A stretch of 51,527 nucleotides of DNA from NORP240 sp942492445 (GTDB taxonomy: Bacteria > Pseudomonadota > Gammaproteobacteria > Pseudomonadales > Pseudohongiellaceae), in assembly GCA_942492445.1 (NCBI GenBank), contig CALOEW010000074.1, positions 1 to 51,527 of the forward strand, given 5' to 3'. The notes under the pieces are model-generated. The model made no database searches, was not told where the DNA came from, and worked only from the letters and a program-made list of their open reading frames with translations. This document shows positions 1-9,390 of this stretch, piece after piece. The translations under genes were made by a program, and so were the position numbers. Numbering within the stretch: position 1 is the stretch's first letter; every line of letters begins with the position of its first letter.

Positions 1-1051
1 CCCGCGGTATCCGCTTGGACCCATCCCAGACTATCGGCAGCAGGGCTGGGTTATCGGCCCGCAACTGCTCCAGGCTCACTCCAACCGAACGGGCGAATAC
101 CTCGGCATCGATATAAGCGTCAGTGCGAACCTCGACGAAATCAGGGGACTCGTTGAGGCGAAAATCCCCAAAATACTGCCTGGCGTTATTCTCCACATCC
201 AATACTGCCAAAAACTGCGGATAGAAGTTTCTCGATGCAAACCCGAAGGCGCGGCCACTGTAGTTGGAAATAATCTCCTCGATCCGGTCAGTGCCAAGCT
301 GCCGCTTCGCCCTGGCCATTCCCCCGGCACCATGGTTGTATGCAGTCAATGCCAGAGGCCAGGTGCCAAGAATGCTGTAATTGTATTCCAGCAGACTCAT
401 CGCGGCGTAGGTGGCGGTGTAAGGGTCCAGCCGTTCATCGACTATGTGATCTATGCGCATGAACCGCTGACCGGTAGCCCGGCCGAATTGCCACATACCG
501 GAAGCGGATGCACTGGAATAAGCCAGAGGATTAAAGGACGATTCCACGTGCGGAAGGACACCAAGTTCCAGAGGCAGGTTTTTCTCTCTGATCACCTGAT
601 TGATATGGGCCCGATAGGCTCCCGACCGGATCAGGCCGGCCAGAAACCGGTCAGACTGCCCCAGCTGCCAGCGGACGCTTGAAGAAGCCTCAGCCAACTT
701 TGCATTGCTGACGTTTCCGCCCCACAGGGCCAGGATTTCCTGCTGGCTTTCAGTCAGGCCGGCACGCTTCCCTGTCGCCAGAACTTCCAGATCTCTGCGA
801 ACCTGGTCCCGGCTCTGCTCGATCAGGCGCCTGTCTAGGGGCAGCCTGCGATAGATTACCGACAGGTTACGGGCATCATGCAGGTAGCCACTCTGGGTGT
901 CGACCTCCGTGTAGACCTTGATCCAGAACTGCACCGCAGGCTCGAGTGCCTGCGGGCGTGGGAACAGATTTCGGTCCTGTGCCATAGCAAGACCTGACAC
1001 GAACAGAATCAGGAGGAGTAAGCTTGAGCTTGCTGTTCTGGTGAATTGCAT
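1..1051 (-). CDS. Membrane-bound lytic murein transglycosylase, MltD-like (3' end cut by window edge)
   Basis: The minus-strand frame is open from an ATG at 1051 to the left edge, giving 350 codons with no stop. It begins with a signal peptide (about residues 1-24, hydrophobic run LLLLILFVSGLAMA). The centre is a goose-type SLT domain: PHVESSFNPLAYS carries the expected catalytic Glu at residue 170, followed by the family motif SGMWQFGRATG and by TAYNHGAGG. Such enzymes cleave the MurNAc-GlcNAc bond of periplasmic peptidoglycan to 1,6-anhydro products. MltD proteins usually carry C-terminal LysM repeats. The visible end (YIDAEVFARSVGVSLEQLRADNPAL) looks like the start of such a region, but it is cut off. 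The neighbour on the right is divergent. The family is clear; assignment to MltD rather than another family-1 enzyme is inference. Confidence 0.88.
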   Translation of the reverse strand, partial: MQFTRTASSSLLLLILFVSGLAMAQDRNLFPRPQALEPAVQFWIKVYTEVDTQSGYLHDARNLSVIYRRLPLDRRLIEQSRDQVRRDLEVLATGKRAGLTESQQEILALWGGNVSNAKLAEASSSVRWQLGQSDRFLAGLIRSGAYRAHINQVIREKNLPLELGVLPHVESSFNPLAYSSASASGMWQFGRATGQRFMRIDHIVDERLDPYTATYAAMSLLEYNYSILGTWPLALTAYNHGAGGMARAKRQLGTDRIEEIISNYSGRAFGFASRNFYPQFLAVLDVENNARQYFGDFRLNESPDFVEVRTDAYIDAEVFARSVGVSLEQLRADNPALLPIVWDGSKRIPR

Positions 1052-1362
1052 TGAGGCTTTACTGATTGTTTTTAAATGGCCTGGTTGGTCCAAATTGGCT
1101 CCAGGGAACCTCTGGTTAGTTATCGCCCCGGAAATACTGAACTTTACTCCCCGGTAAAACGTCTGGGAAGTGCAGCTCGAACCGTGCAAAGTGTAAAAAT
1201 CCTCAGCAATTCTGTAAAGAGCCGGGGATGGCGGATCATCCTGTTTCCTGCCCACTCCGTCAGTCACCCTGCAATCCGGGAGACAATCCTCGGGGCCCTG
1301 ATACCGTTTTTTCGATGCTTACTCTATACTTCGCCCTCCGTTTTGCCAATCGAGTCGGCCGG
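1052..1362. other. Divergent intergenic region
   Basis: This 311-bp stretch separates the divergent transglycosylase and PLP decarboxylase genes and must hold both promoters. I see no strong -35/-10 pair, repeat or RNA gene. The frame of the decarboxylase is open upstream to 1228, but that part has no family similarity. Confidence 0.4.
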
Positions 1363-3039
1363 ATGAAACAATCGCGCAAGTCGGCGGAAGCCAGTCTGGA
1401 GAGCCTGTACAGAATTTTTACCGTTCCCGAAGCTCCGGATTCCACCCTGGGAACAATAGACCAGTCGATCTCCCGCGATCTGGCCGGATTCCTCCAGGAA
1501 CACATAGTGGCTTCGGAGCGCAGCCTGGCAGATATCGAGAAGGATTTCTCCTCCTCGGAAATCCCCGAGCAGCCGACCTTTGTTTCCGATCAGATCAGCT
1601 TCCTGATGGACAAGCTGGTATCTCAATCGGTGCATGTTTCATCCCCCAGCTTCGTCGGTCACATGACTTCGGCGCTGCCCTATTTCATGTTGCCGTTGTC
1701 ACGGATAATGACTGCGTTGAACCAGAACCTGGTCAAGGTGGAGACATCGAAAGCCTTCACCCCCCTGGAGCGGCAGGTTGTCGGTATGATTCACCGCCTG
1801 GTCTACGAGCAGGATGATGCCTTTTACCAGCGCTGGATGCACGATCGTCAACACGCCATCGGCAGTTTCTGTTCCGGAGGCACCATAGCAAATCTGACCG
1901 CCCTCTGGGCTGCCAGGAACAATGCGTTACCGGCTGCGGATGGCTTCCGTGGCGTGGCACAGGAAGGCATGGCCGCGGGCCTGGCCCATTACCAGAGAAA
2001 AGGCCTGGTGATCGTGGTTTCCGAACGCGGCCACTATTCCCTTGGCAAGGCCGCCGACATTCTTGGTATCGGTCGCCACAATCTGATTCCGATTGAGACC
2101 GACGCCGATAATAAAATCCGTATGGATCGGTTACGGGAAACCTGCCTGCGCCTTGAAAGCGAGGGCTACGGAATCATGGCCCTGGTGGGTGTCTGCGGCA
2201 CGTCGGAAACCGGCAGCATCGACCCACTGGCAGAGATGGCCAGTCTGGCCGCGGAGAGGCACTACCATTTCCACGTGGATTCAGCCTGGGGCGGCCCAAC
2301 GCTTTTCTCCCGCCGGTATCGCAATCTGGTGGACGGGATAGCACAGGCAGATTCCGTGACCCTGGACGCTCACAAGCAGCTGTACGTGCCAATCGGGGCA
2401 GGCATGGTGGTGTTCAGAAAACCGGAAACCCTGTCCAGCGTGGAACACCACGCTCAGTATATTATTCGCCAGGGCTCCAGGGATATCGGCAGCCACAGCG
2501 TGGAGGGTTCGCGTCCAGGCATGGCTATACTGGTGCACTCCGGATTGCGCATAATCGGCAGGCGGGGGTACGAACTGCTGATTGACGAAGGCATTGACAA
2601 AGCCCGTCACTTTGCTCGCATGATCGACAACGACGAAGAATTCGAACTGATTACCGAACCGGAGCTCAACATGCTTACCTACCGATACCTGCCGGTAGCA
2701 GCCCGCAGAATAGTGGCCTCTGGCGACATCGCGGCTATCAGGCGCGCCAATCCGATTCTCAACGACCTGACCCGTGCAATTCAGAAAATCCAGCGTGACC
2801 GGGGCGTTTCTTTCGTATCTCGCACCGTGCTTAACCCTGCTGAATACCAACGACAGGACATCACGGTATTTCGCGTGGTGCTGGCAAACCCCCTTACTTC
2901 GCCGGAAATTCTGGCAGCCATGTTGGAGGAACAGCGAGATATCGCCAACGGATCATCGCTCAGCGAACATGTCGACAACTTGGAGAAGCTGGCCCGGGCC
3001 ACTGCCGCCAGGGATACCGGCCACCAGAATATCCGTTGA
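1363..3039 (+). CDS. panP: PLP-dependent aspartate 1-decarboxylase, PanP-like (group II decarboxylase)
   Basis: 558 aa from the ATG at 1363. An upstream in-frame extension (to 1228) has no recognisable content, and 1363 gives the usual family length. Fold-type I group II decarboxylase features are present: HVSSPSFVGHMTSALP near the N-terminus, SFCSGGTIANLTALWAAR (phosphate-binding region), HVDSAWGG (cofactor Asp) and DAHKQLYVP, whose Lys338 should hold PLP. The pattern matches the PanP-type enzymes of Vibrio and Shewanella, reported to supply beta-alanine for pantothenate/CoA synthesis where PanD is absent. A glutamate decarboxylase-like role is the alternative. It stands alone, convergent with secF, whose stop codon lies only 12 bp away. 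Confidence 0.85.
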   Translation: MKQSRKSAEASLESLYRIFTVPEAPDSTLGTIDQSISRDLAGFLQEHIVASERSLADIEKDFSSSEIPEQPTFVSDQISFLMDKLVSQSVHVSSPSFVGHMTSALPYFMLPLSRIMTALNQNLVKVETSKAFTPLERQVVGMIHRLVYEQDDAFYQRWMHDRQHAIGSFCSGGTIANLTALWAARNNALPAADGFRGVAQEGMAAGLAHYQRKGLVIVVSERGHYSLGKAADILGIGRHNLIPIETDADNKIRMDRLRETCLRLESEGYGIMALVGVCGTSETGSIDPLAEMASLAAERHYHFHVDSAWGGPTLFSRRYRNLVDGIAQADSVTLDAHKQLYVPIGAGMVVFRKPETLSSVEHHAQYIIRQGSRDIGSHSVEGSRPGMAILVHSGLRIIGRRGYELLIDEGIDKARHFARMIDNDEEFELITEPELNMLTYRYLPVAARRIVASGDIAAIRRANPILNDLTRAIQKIQRDRGVSFVSRTVLNPAEYQRQDITVFRVVLANPLTSPEILAAMLEEQRDIANGSSLSEHVDNLEKLARATAARDTGHQNIR

Positions 3040-3051
3040 ATGGCCAGTTAC

Positions 3052-4002
3052 TCAAGGTATGCCATCAAGCTCGGCACCTTCCCTTACCGGCACCATCAGG
3101 TCCTCGCGATTGACCTTCATATAGAGAATGGTGCTGCTTGCCACGTAAATGGAGGAATAGGTCCCGACCACCACTCCGATTGTCAATGCCAGGGCAAACC
3201 CGGCGATTGAGTCACCGCCCACCAGAAGCATGGTGACCAGCACCAGCAATGTTGTGAACGACGTGATCAGAGTGCGACTCAGGGTCTGATTAAGAGAAAA
3301 ATTGACCATTTCCTCCGCTGAGCCCTTGCGCATGCGGCGAAAATTTTCCCGGATTCGGTCAGCGACGACAATGGTATCGTTCAGGGAATAGCCAATGACC
3401 GCCAACAGTGCGGCCAACACGGTCAGGTTGAATTCCAGATGGAAAAGTGAAAATACGCCCAGTACGATTATCACGTCATGGGCCAGTGCAGCCACCGCGC
3501 CAACTGCGAACTTGTACTGAAACCGGACTGAGATATAAATCATGATGATTCCCAGAGCCACCAGCATGCCCAATCCACCCTGCTCAGCAAGTTCCTCACC
3601 TACCTTGGCACTGACATAGTCAGACCCGAGAAGTTCTATTTGCGAGCCGCTGGCCTCACGCAATATGGCGGCAATTTCCTCACCAGTCTGCAATGCCGCT
3701 GCTGACTGGTCGGCTTCGGCAACCTCCTCGTCGACTGACAGGATAATCCGGATATCGCGGTCCGAACCGAAGGAAACCACAACAGCATCCTGATAACCAT
3801 TTGTCCGTAGTGTTTCATTCACACCGGGTATATCCACAGCCTGGTCGTAAGACAGTCGCACCGAAGTACCGCTGGTAAAGTCCAGGCCGAACTGCAGTGA
3901 GTTAACCAGCAGCGACACCAGTGAAACAATCACCAGCAGCCCGGAGCCGATCGCCGCGATTCGGCGCTTTCCCATAAAATCGATTGAGTTACTAAGTATC
4001 AT
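3052..4002 (-). CDS. secF: Protein translocase subunit SecF
   Basis: 316 aa from the ATG at 4002 (MILSNSIDFMGKRR). The longer open frame to 4116 overlaps secD and is not needed. The order is one TM helix, a periplasmic P1 domain starting after the motif GLDFTSGTSVRLSY, then five TM helices with the RND-type motifs AVIGYSLNDTIVVADRIREN and LNQTLSRTLITSFTTLLV. SecF pairs with SecD and SecYEG in the inner membrane and uses the proton-motive force to finish export. It lies 28 bp after secD, as expected in the tgt-yajC-secD-secF operon. Confidence 0.96.
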   Translation of the reverse strand: MILSNSIDFMGKRRIAAIGSGLLVIVSLVSLLVNSLQFGLDFTSGTSVRLSYDQAVDIPGVNETLRTNGYQDAVVVSFGSDRDIRIILSVDEEVAEADQSAAALQTGEEIAAILREASGSQIELLGSDYVSAKVGEELAEQGGLGMLVALGIIMIYISVRFQYKFAVGAVAALAHDVIIVLGVFSLFHLEFNLTVLAALLAVIGYSLNDTIVVADRIRENFRRMRKGSAEEMVNFSLNQTLSRTLITSFTTLLVLVTMLLVGGDSIAGFALALTIGVVVGTYSSIYVASSTILYMKVNREDLMVPVREGAELDGIP

Positions 4003-4030
4003 TGCCTGCGGGATCCTTGCTTGCGCCTGA

Positions 4031-5923
4031 CTAGGTGGTCGCTTCGGTAATTGCGGATGCCTTCTGATATTTTCTGCCACCAATCGATAAGGTGCGCAGA
4101 TTGCGACGCCCGCCATATATCAGGTTGATCAGGGCCCGGGTACCCAGGATCGCAGTAAACATGGAAGTAACGATACCGATCATCAGGGTCACCGAGAAAC
4201 CTTTCACCGGTCCGGTTCCGATAGAAAACAGCACAACAGCTACCAGAAACGTGGTCAGGTTGGCATCGAGAATGGTGCTGAATGCGCGATCATAGCCCGC
4301 ATCGATAGCCTGCTGTGGAGGCATTCCACCGAAAAGTTCCTCCCGGATCCGCGTAAAAATCAGCACGTTGGCATCCACCGCCATACCGACCGTCAACACG
4401 ATTCCGAAAATGCCCGGCAAGGTGAGAGTTGCCGGAATGATTGACGACATGACCGCGAATATGAGCAGGATATTCATGGCCAGGGCCAGATTCGCCGCGA
4501 TGCCGAAAAGCCGGTAATAGAACAACATGAATGCCACTACCAGGCTCGCGGATATCACTACCGCGTTGAGACCCTGTTCCAGGTTTTCGCGGCCCATGGT
4601 AGGACCGATGACTGACTGTTCCACAATCATCATTGGCGCTGCCAGGGAACCGGAACGGATCAACTGCCCCAGGTCGTTGGCTTCACGCTGGGTCAGGCCG
4701 GTAATGCGGAACTGGCGCCCCAGTGCGGTCTGAATCGTAGCATGGCTGATCAGCCGCCGGTCTTCATAAAACTCGATTTCTTCGACTTCCTCACCGTTTT
4801 CGTCGAGGTAGGAATTGGTGCGGGACTTGGTCTCAATCAGCAGAATGTCCATGTTGCGGCCCACATTGTCCTGGGTAACCCGGTTGATCTGCTGCCCGCC
4901 CTGAGCGTCGAGGTTTATTGAAACTTGCGGCAGACCGTTTTCATCCAGGGTCGCCCGAACATTACTGATACGATCACCCTGCAGGATGACATCATTGTCC
5001 ACGTTGATAATCTGCCCCTGGTAGGGATAACTTTCGTAGGAAAGCGATGCTGCACCGGGTGCCGCCTCCAGGTGGAATTGCAGTGTCGCGATTCTCTGCA
5101 GAATCCGGATTGCCTGAGCCGGATCCTGTACGCCTGGCAGTTCCACCACGATACGGTTGGCTCCCTGCTGCTGGACGGTGGGCTCGGCGACTCCGAGCGC
5201 ATCGACACGGTTCAGCAGGGTAATCCGGTTTGTCTGAATAGTGTCGCGCTGAATTTCCAGGATCGTCTGTTCAGTCATGCGCAGATCAAGAATCGCCTCA
5301 CTGCTGGTTTCCCGGTTCTGAAACAGAAGTTCGGGAAAACCGTCCCGCAACTCCGACCTGGCCAGAGATCGGGTGTCCTCATCGGCGAAGCGTATTTCAA
5401 TGTGAGAATTGCTGACCAGTTCCAATCCGTTGGAGCGGATTCTGGCGGTGCGCAGCTGACTACGGATGTTGCTGAGGTTGTCTTCCATGCGCCGCGTAAG
5501 AGCGGCTTCCATATCCACCTCCATGAGGAAGTGTACGCCACCCTGCAGGTCGAGACCCAGATTCATCTTGCCGGCACCGATCTGCTGCATCCACTCGGGT
5601 GTCGTGGGAGCCAGGTTCAGGGCAACAATAAATTCATCAGAAAGTGCTTCCTCGATGACAGTCTTCGCCCGTAGTTGATCATCCAGGCTGTTCAGTCTGA
5701 TCAGAGCGTTCTCATTGCCTGCCTGCTCACCGAAAAAATCGATCTGCGCGGCCTCCAGCGCCGTGGTCGCCACTGCCAGATCCGCTTCAGTTACCGGTAC
5801 ACTCTCGTGGGAAATCTGTAGCGCCGGATCGTCGGGAAAAAGATTGGGGGAAGAATAAAGAAAGCCCCACAACACAACCAGCAGAATCAGGGCATTTTTC
5901 CAAAGCGGGTATTTGTTCAACAT
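4031..5923 (-). CDS. secD: Protein translocase subunit SecD
   Basis: 630 aa, near the normal length (~615-620). It has an N-terminal TM helix (residues ~8-25), the motif MNLGLDLQGGVHFLMEVDM that starts the P1 domain, a large periplasmic head, and a six-helix C-terminal membrane domain with VGMAVDANVLIFTRIREE and DANLTTFLVAVVLF. It forms the proton-driven SecDF accessory complex of the Sec translocon. The ATG at 5923 is followed directly by the TM segment. yajC lies 54 bp upstream and secF 28 bp downstream on the same strand. Confidence 0.97.
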   Translation of the reverse strand: MLNKYPLWKNALILLVVLWGFLYSSPNLFPDDPALQISHESVPVTEADLAVATTALEAAQIDFFGEQAGNENALIRLNSLDDQLRAKTVIEEALSDEFIVALNLAPTTPEWMQQIGAGKMNLGLDLQGGVHFLMEVDMEAALTRRMEDNLSNIRSQLRTARIRSNGLELVSNSHIEIRFADEDTRSLARSELRDGFPELLFQNRETSSEAILDLRMTEQTILEIQRDTIQTNRITLLNRVDALGVAEPTVQQQGANRIVVELPGVQDPAQAIRILQRIATLQFHLEAAPGAASLSYESYPYQGQIINVDNDVILQGDRISNVRATLDENGLPQVSINLDAQGGQQINRVTQDNVGRNMDILLIETKSRTNSYLDENGEEVEEIEFYEDRRLISHATIQTALGRQFRITGLTQREANDLGQLIRSGSLAAPMMIVEQSVIGPTMGRENLEQGLNAVVISASLVVAFMLFYYRLFGIAANLALAMNILLIFAVMSSIIPATLTLPGIFGIVLTVGMAVDANVLIFTRIREELFGGMPPQQAIDAGYDRAFSTILDANLTTFLVAVVLFSIGTGPVKGFSVTLMIGIVTSMFTAILGTRALINLIYGGRRNLRTLSIGGRKYQKASAITEATT

Positions 5924-5977
5924 CTCAGGTCTGTCTCGTCAGGTCACTATCGTGCCAGAAGGGTGTGGTCCGGAAAA

Positions 5978-6304
5978 TTACTTGATACCGGCAATGGTAC
6001 CCTTGGGCAGTGCCGCCGCCACCGATGATTTCTGCACTTTGAGCTCGACTCCCTCGGCCACGGAAACACTTATGTAATCCTCATTCACTACGGTCACCTT
6101 ACCGAGAATACCGCCGGACGTCATCACTTCGTCACCCTTGGAGATGGCAGCGATGAGTTCCCGGTGCTCTTTGGCCCGCTTCGACTGCGGGCGCCACAGA
6201 ATAAAATAAAACAGCAGGAACATGCCGCCGATGAAAATGAGGTTGAAGGTTGCACTGGGCGCCGAAGGTTCCTGGGCGAAAGCGGTTGGGATAAAAAAGT
6301 CCAT
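5978..6304 (-). CDS. yajC: Sec translocon accessory protein YajC
   Basis: 108 aa, the usual size. It has one N-terminal TM helix (about residues 22-40, FNLIFIGGMFLLFYFILWRP) preceded by a short Ala/Pro-rich periplasmic tail, then the family signature RPQSKRAKEHRELIAAISKG and the beta-rich GDEVMTSGGILGKV. It binds the SecDF-YidC complex in the inner membrane. It sits between tgt and secD. The ~120-bp gap from tgt is the longest in the operon, so a secondary promoter is possible but not visible. Confidence 0.96.
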   Translation of the reverse strand: MDFFIPTAFAQEPSAPSATFNLIFIGGMFLLFYFILWRPQSKRAKEHRELIAAISKGDEVMTSGGILGKVTVVNEDYISVSVAEGVELKVQKSSVAAALPKGTIAGIK

Positions 6305-6424
6305 GATTTCTTCTCACAGGTTGGGGTCCATCACGGTGTAGCGATGAAATTTTATGATTTTTTGGTTACTGAGACTATGAATCTGGCAATTTGGCGAATT
6401 TTCAAGCCCCGGTGGCAATTTTTT

Positions 6425-7540
6425 TTAGTTCTGCTCCCCGTCGAGCTGTTGCTGGGCACTACCAAACTCCCGCGCAAAGGCGCTCAATCTACCCTGTTCT
6501 ATAGCCTGACGCAAATTCTGCATGAGATTCTGGTAAAAGCGCAAATTATGCAGCGTGTTGAGTTGCGCACCCAGCATTTCTTTACATTTATCAAGGTGAT
6601 GCAGATAGGCCCGTGAAAAATTTCGACAAGTGTAGCAATCGCAATCGGGATCCAGCGGCCCGGTGTCATCACGATAGCGGGAATTGCGCAATTTTAATAA
6701 TCCCCGGGAGGTAAACAGGTAACTGTTGCGGGCGTTGCGTGTGGGCATAACGCAATCGAACATGTCCACGCCCTGTATCACGGCACTGATTATATCCTGG
6801 GGTGTACCCACACCCATCAGGTAGCGGGGCCTGGCTGCCGGCATGGCAGGTGCCACAGCAGCAATGACGTCCGCCATCAAATCCTTAGGCTCGCCCACCG
6901 ACAAGCCGCCGATAGCATACCCGCTGAAGTCCAGCTCCACCAACCGCTCGAGTGACGCCCGCCGCAAATCTTCATACATTCCACCCTGGATGATGCCGAA
7001 CAGAGCTGACGGGTGATCCCCATGAGCGAGCTTGCAGCGATGCGCCCAGCGCAGGGAAAGCTGCATGGATCGCGCCGCCGCCTCCCTGTCAACCGGGTAA
7101 GGAGTGCATTCGTCGAATATCATGATGATGTCCGAGCCCAGCTGCTGCTGCACTTCGATTGCTGATTCCGGCCCGAGAAATACCGGATTACCGTCAATCG
7201 GTGACCTGAACCTGACTCCCTCCTCGCTGATTTTTCGCATGCCGCCAAGGCTGAACACCTGAAACCCGCCGGAGTCCGTCAGAATCGGTCGTTGCCAGCC
7301 CATAAAGTCATGCAGGTCACCGTGCGCCCGGATAATTTCCACTCCCGGGCGCAACATGAGATGAAAGGTATTTCCCAGAAGAATATCCGACCCGCTTTCG
7401 AGAATCTGATCCGGTGTAAGCCCCTTGACGCTTCCATAAGTGCCGACCGGCATGAAGGCCGGTGTTCTCACCAGCCCGCGTGAAAATTGCAACACACCAC
7501 TGCGCGCCTCGCCATCCTTCGAATTGACTGTAAATTCCAT
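6425..7540 (-). CDS. tgt: Queuine tRNA-ribosyltransferase (tRNA-guanine transglycosylase)
   Basis: 371 aa, normal length. It exchanges guanine-34 of GUN-anticodon tRNAs (Asp, Asn, His, Tyr) for preQ1. Visible features: the TIM-barrel start VKGLTPDQI, ILTDSGGFQVFSLG (general acid/base Asp), FDECTPYPVDREA, IGGLSVGEPK, YLMGVGTPQDI, MFDCVMPTRNAR (nucleophilic Asp) and the zinc site CDCYTCRNFSRAYLHHL (three Cys and one His). It lies upstream of yajC-secDF as in most gammaproteobacteria. queA, its usual upstream partner, is absent; prfC takes that place. Confidence 0.97.
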   Translation of the reverse strand: MEFTVNSKDGEARSGVLQFSRGLVRTPAFMPVGTYGSVKGLTPDQILESGSDILLGNTFHLMLRPGVEIIRAHGDLHDFMGWQRPILTDSGGFQVFSLGGMRKISEEGVRFRSPIDGNPVFLGPESAIEVQQQLGSDIIMIFDECTPYPVDREAAARSMQLSLRWAHRCKLAHGDHPSALFGIIQGGMYEDLRRASLERLVELDFSGYAIGGLSVGEPKDLMADVIAAVAPAMPAARPRYLMGVGTPQDIISAVIQGVDMFDCVMPTRNARNSYLFTSRGLLKLRNSRYRDDTGPLDPDCDCYTCRNFSRAYLHHLDKCKEMLGAQLNTLHNLRFYQNLMQNLRQAIEQGRLSAFAREFGSAQQQLDGEQN

Positions 7541-7586
7541 AATAAATACCGTCGGTAACAGACCGCGCAGATTGGCTGGTTAAAAA

Positions 7587-7616
7587 GGAAACTCTGATTA
7601 AGGAATCTCTGACTAA
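7587..7616. repeat. Tandem pair of the dispersed 15-bp GGAANCTCTGATTAA motif
   Basis: Between prfC and tgt, GGAAACTCTGATTAA (7587-7601) is followed at once by GGAATCTCTGACTAA (7602-7616), a direct duplication with two mismatches. The same motif recurs, often as inverted pairs, at about 33483, 33619, 35288, 37628 and 38923. Confidence 0.65.
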
Positions 7617-7637
7617 TGACCGCACTGCTCCAGCCTC

Positions 7638-9225
7638 TTAATGCTCCCTTGTCGCGTGGAATTCCAGATCCGGCCATCGCTCCTGAATCAACGAAAGGTT
7701 CACCCGCGTCGGCGCCAGGTAGGTGAGACACCCCCCGGCATCGATTGCCAGGTTGTCATGCGCCTTTTTGCGAAACTCCTGCAGCTTTGCCGGGTTGTCG
7801 CTTTGCACCCAACGGGCTGTGTAGATACTGCTCGGTTCGTAGATGCAATCCACTTTGTACTCGTCCTTGAGTCGGAACGCCACCACCTCGAACTGCAGGG
7901 CACCAACCGCGCCGACAATCAGATCATTGTTTTTCAACGGCATGAACACCTGGGTCGAGCCCTCTTCTGAAAGCTGAGTCAGGCCCTTTTGCAACTGCTT
8001 GAGTTTCATCGGGTCTCTCAGCCTGATGCGGCGGAACAGTTCCGGAGCAAAATGGGGTATGCCGGTAAACTTGAGCTCCTCACCGGCGGTAAACGTGTCC
8101 CCCAGCTGAATAGTGCCATGATTATGAAGCCCGATAATATCTCCGGACACCGCGGACTCGGCCTGCTCACGCTCGCCTGCCAGAAACGTTACCGCATCGT
8201 TTACCTTGATGTCTCGAGTGAGGCGTACATGGCGCATCTTCATCCCCTTTTCATAACAACCGGAGCAGATACGCAGGAAAGCGATTCGATCCCGGTGTTT
8301 GGGATCCATGTTGGCCTGGATTTTAAACACGAATCCACTGAACGCCGGCTCGTCAGCAGCCACGCTGCGTGAGTCTGTCTCTCGCTCAGCAGGTGGTGGT
8401 GCCCATTCGACGAAATCGTCGAGCAGTTCCCTGACACCGAAATTCCCGAGTGCCGTGCCAAAATAAACCGGCGTCAGGCTGCCGGCGAGGTAAGCATCAA
8501 GGTCGAATTCGTGACTGGCGCCGCGCACAAGATCCACCGCATCCACTGCAGCCTGGTATTCATCACCCAACAATTGTCTTGCCGCGTCGCTGCTGAGCCC
8601 GTTTATCCTTTCATCTTCCGGGATCTGCCCCCCTTGCCCGGCACGGAAAACGTGGACCGTGTCGGTATACAGGTTGTAAACACCCTTGAAGTCTTTACCC
8701 ATGCCCAGCGGCCAGTTGATCGGGGCGCTGTCTATCTTCAGCACCGTTTCGATTTCATCCAGAATATCGACAGGATCCAGAATATCCCGGTCCAGCTTGT
8801 TGACGAAGGTGAAAATGGGAGTATCCCGTAATCGGCAAACGTCCATCAGCTTGATGGTCCGTTCTTCTACGCCCTTGGCGCCGTCTACGACCATCAGTGC
8901 AGAATCCACCGCAGTCAGAACCCGATAGGTGTCCTCGGAAAAGTCTTCGTGCCCTGGCGTATCCAACAGATTGACCAACTTTTTCGCGATAAGGAAACTG
9001 CATGACTGACGAGGTCACAGAAATACCCCGCTGCTGTTCCATTGCCATCCAGTCCGACGTGGCGTGGCGGTCTGATTTCTTCCCTTTCACAGTCCCTGCA
9101 ACCTGAATCAACTTGCCGAACAACAGCAGTTTTTCCGTGATCGTGGTTTTACCCGCGTCCGGGTGGGAAATGATGGCCAGAACGCGCCGACGCTGGATTT
9201 CATCACGCAATTGGTTGGGGATCAT
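7638..9225 (-). CDS. prfC: Peptide chain release factor 3 (RF3), frameshifted
   Basis: RF3 is a translational GTPase that removes RF1/RF2 from the ribosome after peptide release. The gene is in two frames. The 5' part runs from the ATG at 9225 (MIPNQLRDEIQRRR) through the P-loop SHPDAGKTTITEKLL to SVMQFPYREK. The rest is in the next frame, starting LVNLLDTPGHEDFSEDTYR (G3 motif), then FVNKLDRD (G4) and the RF3 C-terminal domains to the stop at 7638. Removing one base from the T5 run at 8980-8984 (A5 on the coding strand) joins them into 528 aa, almost exactly the E. coli length of 529. The rest is well conserved, so a sequencing or assembly error is most likely and a true null second. Programmed frameshifting is not known for prfC. 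Confidence 0.93.
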
Positions 9226-9390
9226 GAGTTTTCTGGCCTTGGCATGAAAAAGGGCGCAAGTATAACAACTGGCGGATAACCGGCAAACGGTTCGACCTCC
9301 GTCATGGCACCGGCCACGATACAAGAGGCGGCACAACTTGTGGGGGGACTTTCAGGCGGCGAAGTTCAGCTCATGGAGCCAGACATGCAT

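Noticed and set aside
4925..5674. 249-codon open frame on the plus strand
   Set aside because: Lies wholly antisense to secD, which is fully conserved; no family motifs or Shine-Dalgarno.
8976..8990. Programmed frameshifting in prfC
   Set aside because: The known programmed case is prfB, not prfC; there is no in-frame stop at the slip, internal Shine-Dalgarno or downstream structure evident, and other homopolymer indels occur in the window.
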